Positions 1 to 6,270 are shown, numbered from the stretch's first letter. The stretch: 7,362 nt of DNA from CAYWGR01 sp964458015 (GCA_964458015.1 CAYWGR010000229.1:1-7362), one strand, 5' to 3'. A program made the numbers and translations. Notes: generated by a model not told the origin, from the letters alone.

Positions 1-240
1 TAGAGGTTGGGGATTTCGGGATTTCGGGATTTTGGGATTTGGGATTTGTTTCACTAGCCACTGACCACTGACCACTAGCCACTTTTTCTGATTGCTGACC
101 ACCCTCACCCCCGGCCCCTCTCCCGCTTGCGGGCGAGGGGAGATGCGTTTCACTAGCCACTGACCACTGACCACTGGCCACTGATGGCTGACCACTGGCC
201 ACTTTTTCTGACCCCTGACCTCTGACCCCTGACCCCTTCT
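1..240. repeat. Composite repeat block inside the FecR-like gene (gggattt and ccactgacc units around a GC hairpin)
   Basis: On the plus strand, positions 9-47 are gggattt/gggatttcg units. A 29-base stretch at 48-76 recurs exactly at 147-175 and is itself made of cactagcc/actgacc units. Both copies later run into the same ccactttttctga tail (80-91 and about 199-211). Between them, 101-142 is a GC-rich element with a near-perfect hairpin: CCCCTC 115-120 and CCCGC 122-126 pair with GCGGG 129-133 and GAGGGG 135-140, with one mismatch (121/134). Positions 208-236 add tgacccctgacc units. The hairpin resembles GC-rich REP-like elements scattered in many bacterial genomes; I cannot name the element. 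The whole block is translated on the minus strand as residues 281-357 of the FecR-like protein (for example VASGQWSVASE, and NPKSQNPEIPKS). Confidence 0.8.
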
Positions 241-1072
241 TTTCCAAACGGGCTGTCAGCTTGCCAATGGAGAGATAGCCACCGGCGGCCGAATCTACTT
301 CATAGGTCGTGGGGCCCTGCAAAATAACCTTCGCACCGGTGTCATAGGTGATTTCCAGCAAACCAGACGACAGCACGAATTTGTCGCCTAGAGATACGAG
401 GGATTTGGGATTAGGGATGAGGGATTGGAGATCGTGAGTTCTTAAGCCTTGAACCTTGAGCCTTGAGCCTTTTTGAAGCCTGCAATCCATGATGCCGGTA
501 ATTTGGCCGATGCAATCGCTGTTCCTTGCGTTTTCCTTTGCGGCGTAAGCGGATGCAGCATGTCGGCCTGCGCGAGAAATCGAACTTGGAACATCCACCT
601 GATAGAACCAAGCGCCCAGTGCGCCGATGCTCATGACGAACAGGGCGAAAAGATTGGAGAAAAGGAAGGGATGCGCGTTGTAGAAGGAAAGGGGCGCGAA
701 AGGACTTGGAGCGTCGAGAATAATGGAAGGAAGGGGACTGGGAACTGGAGACGAGGGGCTAGAGGCTAGGGGCTCGCGGCTAGAAATGGGATTTTCAAGA
801 GTATTTGAGTACGGAGTCCCGAATATAGGATTCTGATTCCTGACTTCGGATTCCTCATCCCTGGCAACGGCTTCTTCAGCGGCGGCAATGGGCGGTGCGT
901 TTTCCCAACGCAGAAGGGCATCGACGATCAAGTACTTCCGATAGAAAAGCCGTGAAGTATGATCGTCGGTCAGAATCCGGTTGAGTTGCGATTGCTCGGC
1001 GTCGTCGAGCCCTTCGGCCATGAGCTTGGTCAGGAGAGGTTCGAGGTCGGGATGGATGCATGAATCGCTCAT
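1..1072 (-). CDS. FecR-like membrane-anchored protein, partner of the ECF sigma factor (3' end cut by window edge)
   Basis: An open frame of 357 codons runs from the ATG at 1072-1070 to the left edge with no stop. Residues 1-60 form the N-terminal region typical of planctomycete FecR-like/anti-sigma proteins, with an acidic helix (LDDAEQSQLNRIL) and then a RLFYRKYLIVDALLRW-like segment. Residues 61-137 are a low-complexity linker. Residues 138-157 form one hydrophobic membrane segment (FSNLFALFVMSIGALGAWFY). The FecR-like part follows: IGQITGIMDC at 188-197, LGDKFVLSSGLLEITYDTG at 228-246, AKVILQGPTTYEV at 247-259 and GGYLSIGKLTARLE at 264-277. In the related proteins I know, a conserved VRTPTA/TDLGTEFGV segment and often a LamG domain come next; here the window ends inside a repeat-coded stretch (281-357). 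The start overlaps the sigma-factor stop as ATGA, so translation is probably coupled. The role, inferred from family and context, is to control the sigma factor or act as a surface sensor. Three repeat blocks are translated in frame (about residues 75-118, 199-226 and 281-357). The gene call is firm; the function is inferred. Confidence 0.85.
   Translation of the reverse strand, partial: MSDSCIHPDLEPLLTKLMAEGLDDAEQSQLNRILTDDHTSRLFYRKYLIVDALLRWENAPPIAAAEEAVARDEESEVRNQNPIFGTPYSNTLENPISSREPLASSPSSPVPSPLPSIILDAPSPFAPLSFYNAHPFLFSNLFALFVMSIGALGAWFYQVDVPSSISRAGRHAASAYAAKENARNSDCIGQITGIMDCRLQKGSRLKVQGLRTHDLQSLIPNPKSLVSLGDKFVLSSGLLEITYDTGAKVILQGPTTYEVDSAAGGYLSIGKLTARLEKKGSGVRGQGSEKVASGQPSVASGQWSVASETHLPSPASGRGAGGEGGQQSEKVASGQWSVASETNPKSQNPEIPKSPTS
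397..478. repeat. Second simple-repeat block inside the FecR-like gene
   Basis: On the plus strand the run begins with gggattt/gggatta/gggatga/gggattgg units (about 399-428) and continues with ccttgaaccttgagcc-type heptamer units (447-470). It is translated on the minus strand as about residues 199-226 (LQKGSRLKVQG, then LIPNPKSLV). The block sits exactly between two conserved FecR segments, IGQITGIMDC and LGDKFVLSSGL, where homologues normally have a short variable loop. It therefore looks like a repeat-derived replacement or expansion of that loop. Confidence 0.7.
715..857. repeat. Third simple-repeat block, coding the linker before the membrane segment
   Basis: The plus strand shows ggaaggaagggga, then ggggctagaggctaggggctc, and then a ggattctgattcctgacttcggattcctcatccc run (about 829-861). 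These degenerate short units are of the same style as the other two blocks. On the minus strand they encode a Ser/Pro-rich linker (residues about 75-118, for example PLASSPSSPVPSPLPS) between the N-terminal region and the transmembrane segment. The linker is compatible with a flexible cytoplasmic tether. Confidence 0.6.
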
Positions 1073-1605
1073 CGAGCATCCTCCTCATCGCCCGAGATGT
1101 TTTCGTCGATGCACTTCAAAAGCGAGGTGCGGATGCGATGCATGGCCTGGGCCACGGCATTGGCCGAGCGGCCTACTTGCTGGGCGATTTCGCGAGGGCG
1201 AAGATCGTCGGCATATTGCATCTGGATCAATTCGCGGTCTTGCCCGCTGAGACGCTTCATGCAGCTTCGCAAAGTGGAGAGAATCGCATCCATCCGTCCG
1301 GTATCGGCGACAGCTTCCTCGGCAATGGTTTGGATCAACTGTTCGTCGAAGCGGAGTTTGTCGCGGTGGGATTTTTTGCGATGCGTGAGCACTTCGTAGT
1401 AGGCGATGCGTGCGGCCCAGGCGCCGAAGTCGGTGCCTTCCTGAAAATCTTCGTGCTTGCTCCACATCACGAGGTTCGTGGACTGGAGCACATCGTCGGC
1501 ATCGTTTCGGTTGGGCAACAACTGGAGAATGTAGGCATACAGGCCGCGCTGGGCATCGGCCAGATGCTGAACAAACTGCATGTGGTTGTCGGAGTTCGAT
1601 TTCAT
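1069..1605 (-). CDS. ECF-type RNA polymerase sigma factor, Rhodopirellula/Verrucomicrobium type
   Basis: This 178-residue protein has the size and layout of an ECF sigma factor with only regions 2 and 4. Region 2 spans about residues 8-77 and contains the DADDVLQSTNLVMW helix (region 2.1-2.2) and FGAWAARIAYYEVLTHRKK (2.3-2.4, core and -10 binding). Region 4 spans about 106-165, with LSGQDRELIQMQY and then the helix-turn-helix LRPREIAQQVGRSANAVAQA, which would read the -35 element. The wording of both regions matches the planctomycete/verrucomicrobial subfamily (TIGR02989 type). The ATG at 1605 is the first start in frame and keeps the usual short N-terminus; no good Shine-Dalgarno precedes it. 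An alternative ATG lies at codon 9. The TGA stop at 1071-1069 overlaps the ATG of the FecR-like gene, so the two are one operon. The target promoters cannot be read from this window. Confidence 0.9.
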   Translation of the reverse strand: MKSNSDNHMQFVQHLADAQRGLYAYILQLLPNRNDADDVLQSTNLVMWSKHEDFQEGTDFGAWAARIAYYEVLTHRKKSHRDKLRFDEQLIQTIAEEAVADTGRMDAILSTLRSCMKRLSGQDRELIQMQYADDLRPREIAQQVGRSANAVAQAMHRIRTSLLKCIDENISGDEEDAR

Positions 1606-1982
1606 GTGCTCGATTGACGCCTAGCAGTAGATGGGCCAGACGATCCAAGGCTTCCTTCTATTGTAATTACGGCGCGAGGAAGATTTTTATGAGGGCAAGG
1701 ATTTTTAATAAAACCGCGGGAAATTGAAAGTACCGCAAACTTGCAACCATGCAATTGCCGGCGGTCGTTGCCTCGCCGGCACTTTCGCTGTTATGCGGGC
1801 TCTTTCGGGATAGTATAAAGGTGGGGGCTCTTGGGTAGTGGTGGTAGTAGGAATTTATGCATTATTCACATCGTATTTTTCAAAAAAACAGTCGTTTAGA
1901 ACCTACAAACGGAAAGGGGGGACGCCTTTATCGCAGAGGTCGCTGTATGGCGTAGATTAAAGTGAGGGGGATAGCATCGTCC
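1606..1982. other. Divergent intergenic region between the sigma factor and the hybrid kinase
   Basis: No gene is visible in this stretch of about 377 bases. It must hold the promoters of both flanking genes. Possible -10 elements are TACAAT on the minus strand at 1665-1660 (for the sigma factor) and TATAAA on the plus strand at 1814-1819 (for the kinase). Neither has a good -35 at proper spacing, which would fit activation or alternative sigma factors, so both are weak calls. A strong hairpin at 1756-1781 is listed separately. Two AT-rich gatttttat-type direct repeats lie at about 1682-1710. Confidence 0.5.
1756..1781. promoter_or_regulatory. 8-bp perfect inverted repeat in the divergent promoter region
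   Basis: TGCCGGCG (1756-1763) pairs with CGCCGGCA (1774-1781) across a 10-base loop. Neither side is followed by a T-run, and it sits between two genes that both point away from it. A terminator is therefore unlikely; a protein-binding site or a structured leader is possible. The function is unknown. Confidence 0.4.
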
Positions 1983-4844
1983 ATGTCACGATGCGGGGGG
2001 GAGATCCTGGGCAATCTCATGATGAACGATTCACCAATGATTCCAGCGACGCAGCCCGTGCCGGTTGCTTGCGTTCCTTATCCGACCCTGAAGGAGTCGC
2101 CTTGGAGGGACCAATTCTATCGCTTGCTGGTCGAGAATACGAAGGACATCATTTGGGCGTGCGACATGCAGTTGCAGTGGACGTACATCAGTCCCTCGGT
2201 CGAGCAGATATTGGGATTCACGCCGGAAGAAACGATGGCGTGCGGCATTACGGAGACGATGACGCCCGCCACGGCCAAGTTCGTGTTGCGAACGTTCGCG
2301 AAAATCATGGCGGATGCCGCTCGCGATCCCAGTCTGTTTGATCGGACCTATACGTTTGAGCTGGAATTCATCCGCAAGAGTGGAGGCACGGTTTGGGGTG
2401 AACTGCGCATGTCCGCGCTTCGAGACAGCGAAGGGAAGCCCACCGGGATCATCGGTGTGACGCGCGATATTTCCGATCGGAAAAGGATCGAGAAATCACT
2501 CCGTAAAAGCGAATATCGCTATCGAATCCTGACGGAAGCCACTTCGGACTGCATTTGGGAAGTCAATGCGGATTGCATTTATACTTATGTAAGCGCCAAG
2601 GTTCGCGACATGCTGGGGTACGAGCCGGAGGAGGTTGTCGGCAAGACTCCCTTCGATTTCATGCCTTCCAAGGAAGTCAAGAATATTGAGCCTTTGTTTT
2701 GGGAAGTTGCCAAGCAGCACGGCCCTTTGGTTGCACTCGAGAACGAGGTTATCGCCAAGGATGGCCGGCGCATTGTCGTGGAAACCAACGGGATCCCGAT
2801 CTTTGATGAAAACGGCAATTACCAAGGTTATTGCGGCTACGATCACGATGTCACGAAGCGTAAGCAGGCCGAGGAGGCATTGCAAAAGAGTGAACGCCGC
2901 TACCGCATCCTGACCGAAACCATGAACGATTGGGTGTGGGAGGTGGATGCCCATGAAGTCTTTACCTTCGTAAGCCCCAAAATTCGGGATGCCCTAGGTT
3001 ACGAGCCGGAAGAGTTGATCGGCCGAACGCCTTATGATTTCATGCCGCCGGAAGAGGTGGCGAGGATGAAACCTTGGATTGCTGAGATTGCCGGGCGTCG
3101 TCAGCCGTTTATTGAAATTGAGAACGTTCTTCAGCACAAGAATGGTTCTCGGGTTATCGTTCAATTCAGCGGCATTCCGTTCTATGACGCCCATGGAGTA
3201 TTTCAGGGATATCAAGGATGCGACCGCGACATCACGGATCGCAAGAGGGCGGAAGAGGAATTACGTTGGAAGACGGCTTTTCTGGAAGCGCAGACGGATG
3301 CCACCTTGGACGGCATTTTGATTGTCGACAACAAGGGGAAAAAGCTGCTCTGCAATCAACGATTCGTGGAATTGTTCGATGTCCCCACGGATATTCGAAA
3401 CGATCCGAACGATGCGCCCTTGCTCCAGTATGTTACCAGTCTTACCAAGGATCCGGAGAAGTTCCGGAAAAGAGTGTGGCATCTTTATGCTCATCCGGAG
3501 GAAACCGTTCGGGGTGAGATTGAGTTGGCGGATGGAAGAATTTTGGATCGCTATACCACCTCGGTGGTTGGCGAGAACGAGCAACTCTATGGGCGTATCT
3601 GGACATTTCGCGACATTTCTGACAAAAAGTGTGCGGAAATGGATTTACAGCTCGCGAAAGAGGCGGCCGAGGCGGCGACGCGCGTAAAAAGCGAGTTTTT
3701 GGCCAACATGAGCCACGAAATCCGCACGCCCATGACGGCGATTCTCGGCTTTGGCGATTTGTTGCTGCACAGCCTGCAAGGGAAAGAAGAAGTCGAAGCC
3801 GTTCGCACCATCATGCGCAACGGACGTCATTTGATGAAAATCATCGACGACATTCTGGATCTCTCGAAGATCGAGGCCGGGCGCATGGTCACGGAACGGA
3901 TTACCTGTTCGCCGGCGGCGGTTGTGAACGATGTTCTTTCGTTGATGCGTATTCGGGCAACGGCCAAGAGCCTGTCGCTCATTGCAGAATGGAATGGAGA
4001 CATTCCTGAAACCATTCAATCGGATCCGCTCCGCTTGCGCCAAATTCTCATCAATCTGATCGGCAATGCCATCAAGTTTACGGAACATGGCGCAGTTCGG
4101 ATTGTGGGGCAACTCGTCAAGGCGGAAGATAACCGACTGAAAATGCAGTTCTCCATCGTGGACACCGGCATCGGCATGACCGAGCAGCAGATTCAGCAGC
4201 TTTTTCAGCCGTTCATGCAGGGTGATTCATCGACCAACCGGAACTTCGGCGGCACGGGCTTGGGACTGGCGATCAGCAAACGCTTGGCCGAAATACTCGG
4301 CGGCGACATAAGCGTGTCGAGCCGGATCGGCGTCGGCAGCGTCTTTAGTCTTACGGTGGACGCGGGTTCCTTGGAGGGTGTGCGCATGTTGCAGCATACT
4401 TCCGGAGAAGTCTGTCTTGCGGAGCCGGCGCCGAAGGCGAGCGAGGCCCAGCGCATCCGGCTTCAGGGCCGCTTGCTGTTGGTCGAGGACGGTTTAGACA
4501 ACCAGCGGCTCATTTCCTTGCTGCTGTCCAAGGCCGGGGCCGAGGTCTCGCTAGCGGAAAATGGGCTCGTGGCCATTGATCTTGTCATGGCCGCGATTCG
4601 CGAGGATCGCCCGTTCGATCTCATTCTCATGGATATGCAAATGCCGGTGATGGACGGTTATAAGGCCGCCCAGGAACTAAGGGCGAAGGGCATCACTACA
4701 CCGATGATTGCCCTGACGGCGCATGCCATGACGGGTGATCGCGAAAAATGCCTGGAAGTCGGTTGCGACGATTACCTATCGAAGCCGATTGACCGAGCCG
4801 TGCTTTATAAGCTTGTGTCAAGGTATTTAGAAAGCAGTCGATAG
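1983..4844 (+). CDS. Multi-PAS hybrid sensor histidine kinase with C-terminal receiver
   Basis: The 953-residue protein from ATG 1983 senses a signal with four PAS domains and passes phosphate from His to its own receiver Asp. Order: PAS1 about 43-168, PAS2 173-295, PAS3 300-423, PAS4 429-553, each closing with a DI(S/T)DRK-like PAC end; a short helical linker (LAKEAAEAATRVKSEF); HisKA 573-640 with MSHEIRTP and phospho-acceptor His578; HATPase 675-795 with an N box (NLIGNAIKF, Asn695), G1 DTGIG (727-731) and G2 FGGTGLGLA; receiver 830-950 with VED, phospho-acceptor Asp884 (LMDMQMP), Thr912 (ALTA) and Lys934 (SKP). All catalytic residues are present. There is no signal peptide or membrane segment, so it should be cytoplasmic. 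PAS2 and PAS3 are a tandem duplication. No partner regulator or HPt protein lies in the window. The start is uncertain: GTG 1962, ATG 1983 (GAGGGGG 12 bases upstream, preferred) and ATG 2019 are all in frame and upstream of PAS1. Confidence 0.93.
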   Translation: MSRCGGEILGNLMMNDSPMIPATQPVPVACVPYPTLKESPWRDQFYRLLVENTKDIIWACDMQLQWTYISPSVEQILGFTPEETMACGITETMTPATAKFVLRTFAKIMADAARDPSLFDRTYTFELEFIRKSGGTVWGELRMSALRDSEGKPTGIIGVTRDISDRKRIEKSLRKSEYRYRILTEATSDCIWEVNADCIYTYVSAKVRDMLGYEPEEVVGKTPFDFMPSKEVKNIEPLFWEVAKQHGPLVALENEVIAKDGRRIVVETNGIPIFDENGNYQGYCGYDHDVTKRKQAEEALQKSERRYRILTETMNDWVWEVDAHEVFTFVSPKIRDALGYEPEELIGRTPYDFMPPEEVARMKPWIAEIAGRRQPFIEIENVLQHKNGSRVIVQFSGIPFYDAHGVFQGYQGCDRDITDRKRAEEELRWKTAFLEAQTDATLDGILIVDNKGKKLLCNQRFVELFDVPTDIRNDPNDAPLLQYVTSLTKDPEKFRKRVWHLYAHPEETVRGEIELADGRILDRYTTSVVGENEQLYGRIWTFRDISDKKCAEMDLQLAKEAAEAATRVKSEFLANMSHEIRTPMTAILGFGDLLLHSLQGKEEVEAVRTIMRNGRHLMKIIDDILDLSKIEAGRMVTERITCSPAAVVNDVLSLMRIRATAKSLSLIAEWNGDIPETIQSDPLRLRQILINLIGNAIKFTEHGAVRIVGQLVKAEDNRLKMQFSIVDTGIGMTEQQIQQLFQPFMQGDSSTNRNFGGTGLGLAISKRLAEILGGDISVSSRIGVGSVFSLTVDAGSLEGVRMLQHTSGEVCLAEPAPKASEAQRIRLQGRLLLVEDGLDNQRLISLLLSKAGAEVSLAENGLVAIDLVMAAIREDRPFDLILMDMQMPVMDGYKAAQELRAKGITTPMIALTAHAMTGDREKCLEVGCDDYLSKPIDRAVLYKLVSRYLESSR

Positions 4845-4907
4845 CAGCTCGTTAAAAAGGTGGACTTTCGCGATTTTCGGGCCACGGCTGGACGAGCCGG
4901 CAGCGGC

Positions 4908-4924
4908 ACCCGTTTTCAACGGGT
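4908..4924. repeat. Perfect 7-bp inverted repeat downstream of the kinase gene
   Basis: ACCCGTT (4908-4914) pairs with AACGGGT (4918-4924) around a TTC loop. It lies 64 bases after the kinase stop, but no T-run follows on the plus strand (tggtagagacc) or the minus strand (gccgctgccgg). It may stabilise the mRNA 3' end or belong to a dispersed intergenic repeat family; both ideas are inference. Confidence 0.4.
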
Positions 4925-5005
4925 TGGTAGAGACCGGTAGTGGGTCGGTTCGAAAACGAGACGCTCGGACCATAAAAATCTCCGGAGCAGAATTAGCATG
5001 AAGTC

Positions 5006-5033
5006 GCAAAAATAACGCCGCATCGAGTGCGGC
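5006..5033 (-). terminator. Rho-independent terminator of the HTH gene
   Basis: Read on the minus strand, GCCGCA (5033-5028) pairs perfectly with TGCGGC (5022-5017) across a CTCGA loop. It is followed at once by GTTATTTTTGC (5016-5006). It begins 19 bases past the stop of the leftward HTH gene, the expected place for the end of the two-gene transcript. Confidence 0.75.
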
Positions 5034-5052
5034 TGAGGTGGAGAAAAAAGCC

Positions 5053-5565
5053 TTACTTCTCTATTGCCTTGTTGGCAATATCTGGCCACAACTCTTGTGG
5101 TTCAATATCCAGTGCCTCGGCAATTCGGCGAACCGTTTTCGTTTGTGGTCTGCTTTGGCGATTCAGCATATTCGAGATGGCCGGTTGGCCGACTCCTGTT
5201 CTTTCCGCGAGTTTTTCCTGGCTCCACCCCTTTTGCTGCATTGCAGACTTTAGCCGTTCTGCAAATGTTGCCTCTTGTGCATCCATTTCCGATTCGTAAG
5301 CCTTGGATTCTGGCAGTGATCGCATGCGTGTCACGCCGTCCGAAATGTCAACCGCAAGACTCGGAAACAGTGCCTCCAGTAAAGTGTGCATTGCCATGTG
5401 CTTTTGGGCTTCGCTGGAATCGTCGCTCACACAGATTACACACATTTCGTCAATCACTTCGCGTATTTCGGCATCGCATTCATCATAGGCGCTCTTGATT
5501 TCCAAAAAAACCTTGACGTTAGTTGCGAGCAAGCTGGCGGCACGATCAGTTTTTGTTGCTGTCAT
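5053..5565 (-). CDS. XRE-family HTH protein, probable antitoxin or autorepressor of the upstream toxin-like gene
   Basis: The protein has 170 residues from the ATG at 5565-5563, which has GAGG at 5578-5575, 9 bases upstream. An in-frame ATG at 5580 would add 5 residues but lacks a ribosome site. The C-terminal part, about residues 101-161, is a clear XRE/Cro-type helix-turn-helix: FAERLKSAMQQKGWSQEKLA, then TGVGQPAISNMLNR as the recognition helix, and RIAEALDIEPQELW. The first 100 residues are helical, rather acidic and not recognised; they contain a Cys pair (MCVICV). Typical HigA-like antitoxins are nearly all HTH (about 90-130 residues), so this N-terminal extension is unusual and could be the toxin-binding part. 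The gene follows the toxin-like gene by 26 bases and ends at a good terminator, so the two are one transcript. The alternative is a plain transcriptional regulator. The DNA-binding call is firm; the antitoxin role is inferred from context. Confidence 0.8.
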   Translation of the reverse strand: MTATKTDRAASLLATNVKVFLEIKSAYDECDAEIREVIDEMCVICVSDDSSEAQKHMAMHTLLEALFPSLAVDISDGVTRMRSLPESKAYESEMDAQEATFAERLKSAMQQKGWSQEKLAERTGVGQPAISNMLNRQSRPQTKTVRRIAEALDIEPQELWPDIANKAIEK

Positions 5566-5591
5566 GGCTCTATACCTCATCAGTTAATATA

Positions 5592-6011
5592 TTAGTTTTG
5601 TGGATAGTGTCTCTTGAGCAGAATCATCAATCTTCCACGAAAAATCTTCAGGTCGTGCTTGTCAAATTTATTCGTTTTCTTTTGCATTACAGCCAAGGTC
5701 CATATCCTTGGCAGGGGATCGTTTGGCAGGACCAGCTTTGAAACATAAAAAATAACTCTCAGATTGTCGCAGCCGCCAATAGTCTCATGAATTCTTAGCT
5801 CTGCCGCGCGGGGATCTGGCATTCCGTCTATCCACGACCAATGCAAATCCTCAACGACTCCGCCACCGCCTTCAAATCCTGGCCAGAATGCAAGCTTTAA
5901 CGCGTGCCTGCGCGCCTCTTGATAGTGTCTATATTTAGGAAAGAGCCTCAGTGCATCTTGTATGGCTGCCGTTGTTGGCTTCACATAATACCGCCCAAAA
6001 AGCTCTGCCAT
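5592..6011 (-). CDS. Probable HigB/Gp49-like toxin (RelE superfamily)
   Basis: This protein has 139 residues from the ATG at 6011-6009, which has GGGGA at 6022-6018, 6 bases upstream. A GTG at 6041 would add 10 residues (MHYLVVWGHR) with no ribosome site. The C-terminal half resembles HigB/phage Gp49-type toxins: ELRIHETIGG, then LRVIFYVSK (a beta strand with Arg85), then a strand IWTLAVMQKKTNKF and a basic helix HDLKIFRGRLMILLKRHY. The MQKKTNKF-helix pattern corresponds to the FxKKTxKTP...RR motif of that family. Members usually cleave mRNA on the ribosome. The N-terminal part (positions 1-60, with the GGGG stretch) is longer than in typical 90-120-residue HigB proteins and is not recognised. 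Toxin-first order, followed by an HTH gene, is the HigBA arrangement. The assignment rests on motif memory, without a search. It could instead be a distinct RelE-like family. Confidence 0.6.
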   Translation of the reverse strand: MAELFGRYYVKPTTAAIQDALRLFPKYRHYQEARRHALKLAFWPGFEGGGGVVEDLHWSWIDGMPDPRAAELRIHETIGGCDNLRVIFYVSKLVLPNDPLPRIWTLAVMQKKTNKFDKHDLKIFRGRLMILLKRHYPQN

Positions 6012-6060
6012 GCGATGTCCCCACACCACGAGGTAATGCACGTATCGGCAATCTACTTAA

Positions 6061-6102
6061 CAATTATCACAAAACGTGGCCATAGTCAAGGCAAATATCA
6101 CA
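6061..6102 (-). promoter_or_regulatory. Promoter with paired 11-bp sites for the toxin-antitoxin-like operon
   Basis: On the minus strand TTGACT (6089-6084) is a good -35. GATAAT (6068-6063), preceded by TGT to give an extended -10 TGnGATAAT, lies 15 bases further on. The spacing is short, but the extended -10 compensates. Transcription would start near 6056, about 45 bases before the chosen ATG. Two nearly identical 11-mers flank and overlap the promoter: TGTGATATTTG (6102-6092), just upstream of the -35, and TGTGATAATTG (6071-6061), covering the -10. They match at 10 of 11 bases and are 31 bp apart, about three helical turns. This is a plausible operator pair for autorepression by the HTH protein. 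Confidence 0.55.
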
Positions 6103-6224
6103 TAAGTTGTTAGGCGATGCGTCGCAATGTCACGCATGTCGTTTGTTGGCAGCTACTTACGATACGCAAGAATGTGTGATAATATTGGGGTTTGCGAAGA
6201 ATGCCTGTCCGCGCCCTGTCTGTT

Positions 6225-6246
6225 AATCTACGACCAATCTACGACC
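6225..6246. repeat. Perfect tandem repeat of an 11-mer upstream of gcvT
   Basis: Two exact, directly adjacent copies of aatctacgacc lie about 118-139 bases before the gcvT start. The 11-base period is one helical turn, so the copies face the same side of DNA, which would suit a regulator binding site. Chance duplication is equally possible. Confidence 0.4.
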
Positions 6247-6270
6247 GCCCCGTAGAAACCTCCCCCCACT

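Larger units (their letters stand above)
4845..5052. other. Intergenic region between converging genes
   Basis: No credible gene is seen here. The region contains a 7-bp palindrome at 4908-4924, an imperfect GGCT/AGCC hairpin near 4887-4899, and the terminator of the leftward HTH gene at 5006-5033. No classic T-tailed terminator for the kinase gene is evident on the plus strand. Confidence 0.5.

Noticed and set aside
9..47. gggattt units resembling telomere-like or origin-like repeats
   Set aside because: They are short, imperfect and inside a coding frame, with similar units elsewhere in the same gene. There are no dnaA or par genes nearby.
48..240. Regular short repeats that could suggest a CRISPR array
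   Set aside because: The units are 7-8 bases and run together without unique spacers of constant length. There are no cas genes, and the block is part of an open reading frame.
473..769. A 98-codon plus-strand open frame
   Set aside because: It is antisense to the FecR-like gene's membrane segment and linker, and is low-complexity Gly/Arg-rich with no recognisable domain.
1060..1617. A 185-codon plus-strand open frame across the sigma factor region
   Set aside because: It is the antisense shadow of the ECF sigma gene, whose minus-strand product has clear region 2 and region 4 motifs.
4921..4990. ggttcgaaaac resembling a tRNA T-loop
   Set aside because: The matching T-stem, anticodon arm and acceptor stem do not form on either strand.
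4827..5009. A 60-codon minus-strand open frame
   Set aside because: It overlaps the kinase 3' end and spans the palindrome. It has no domain and no ribosome site.
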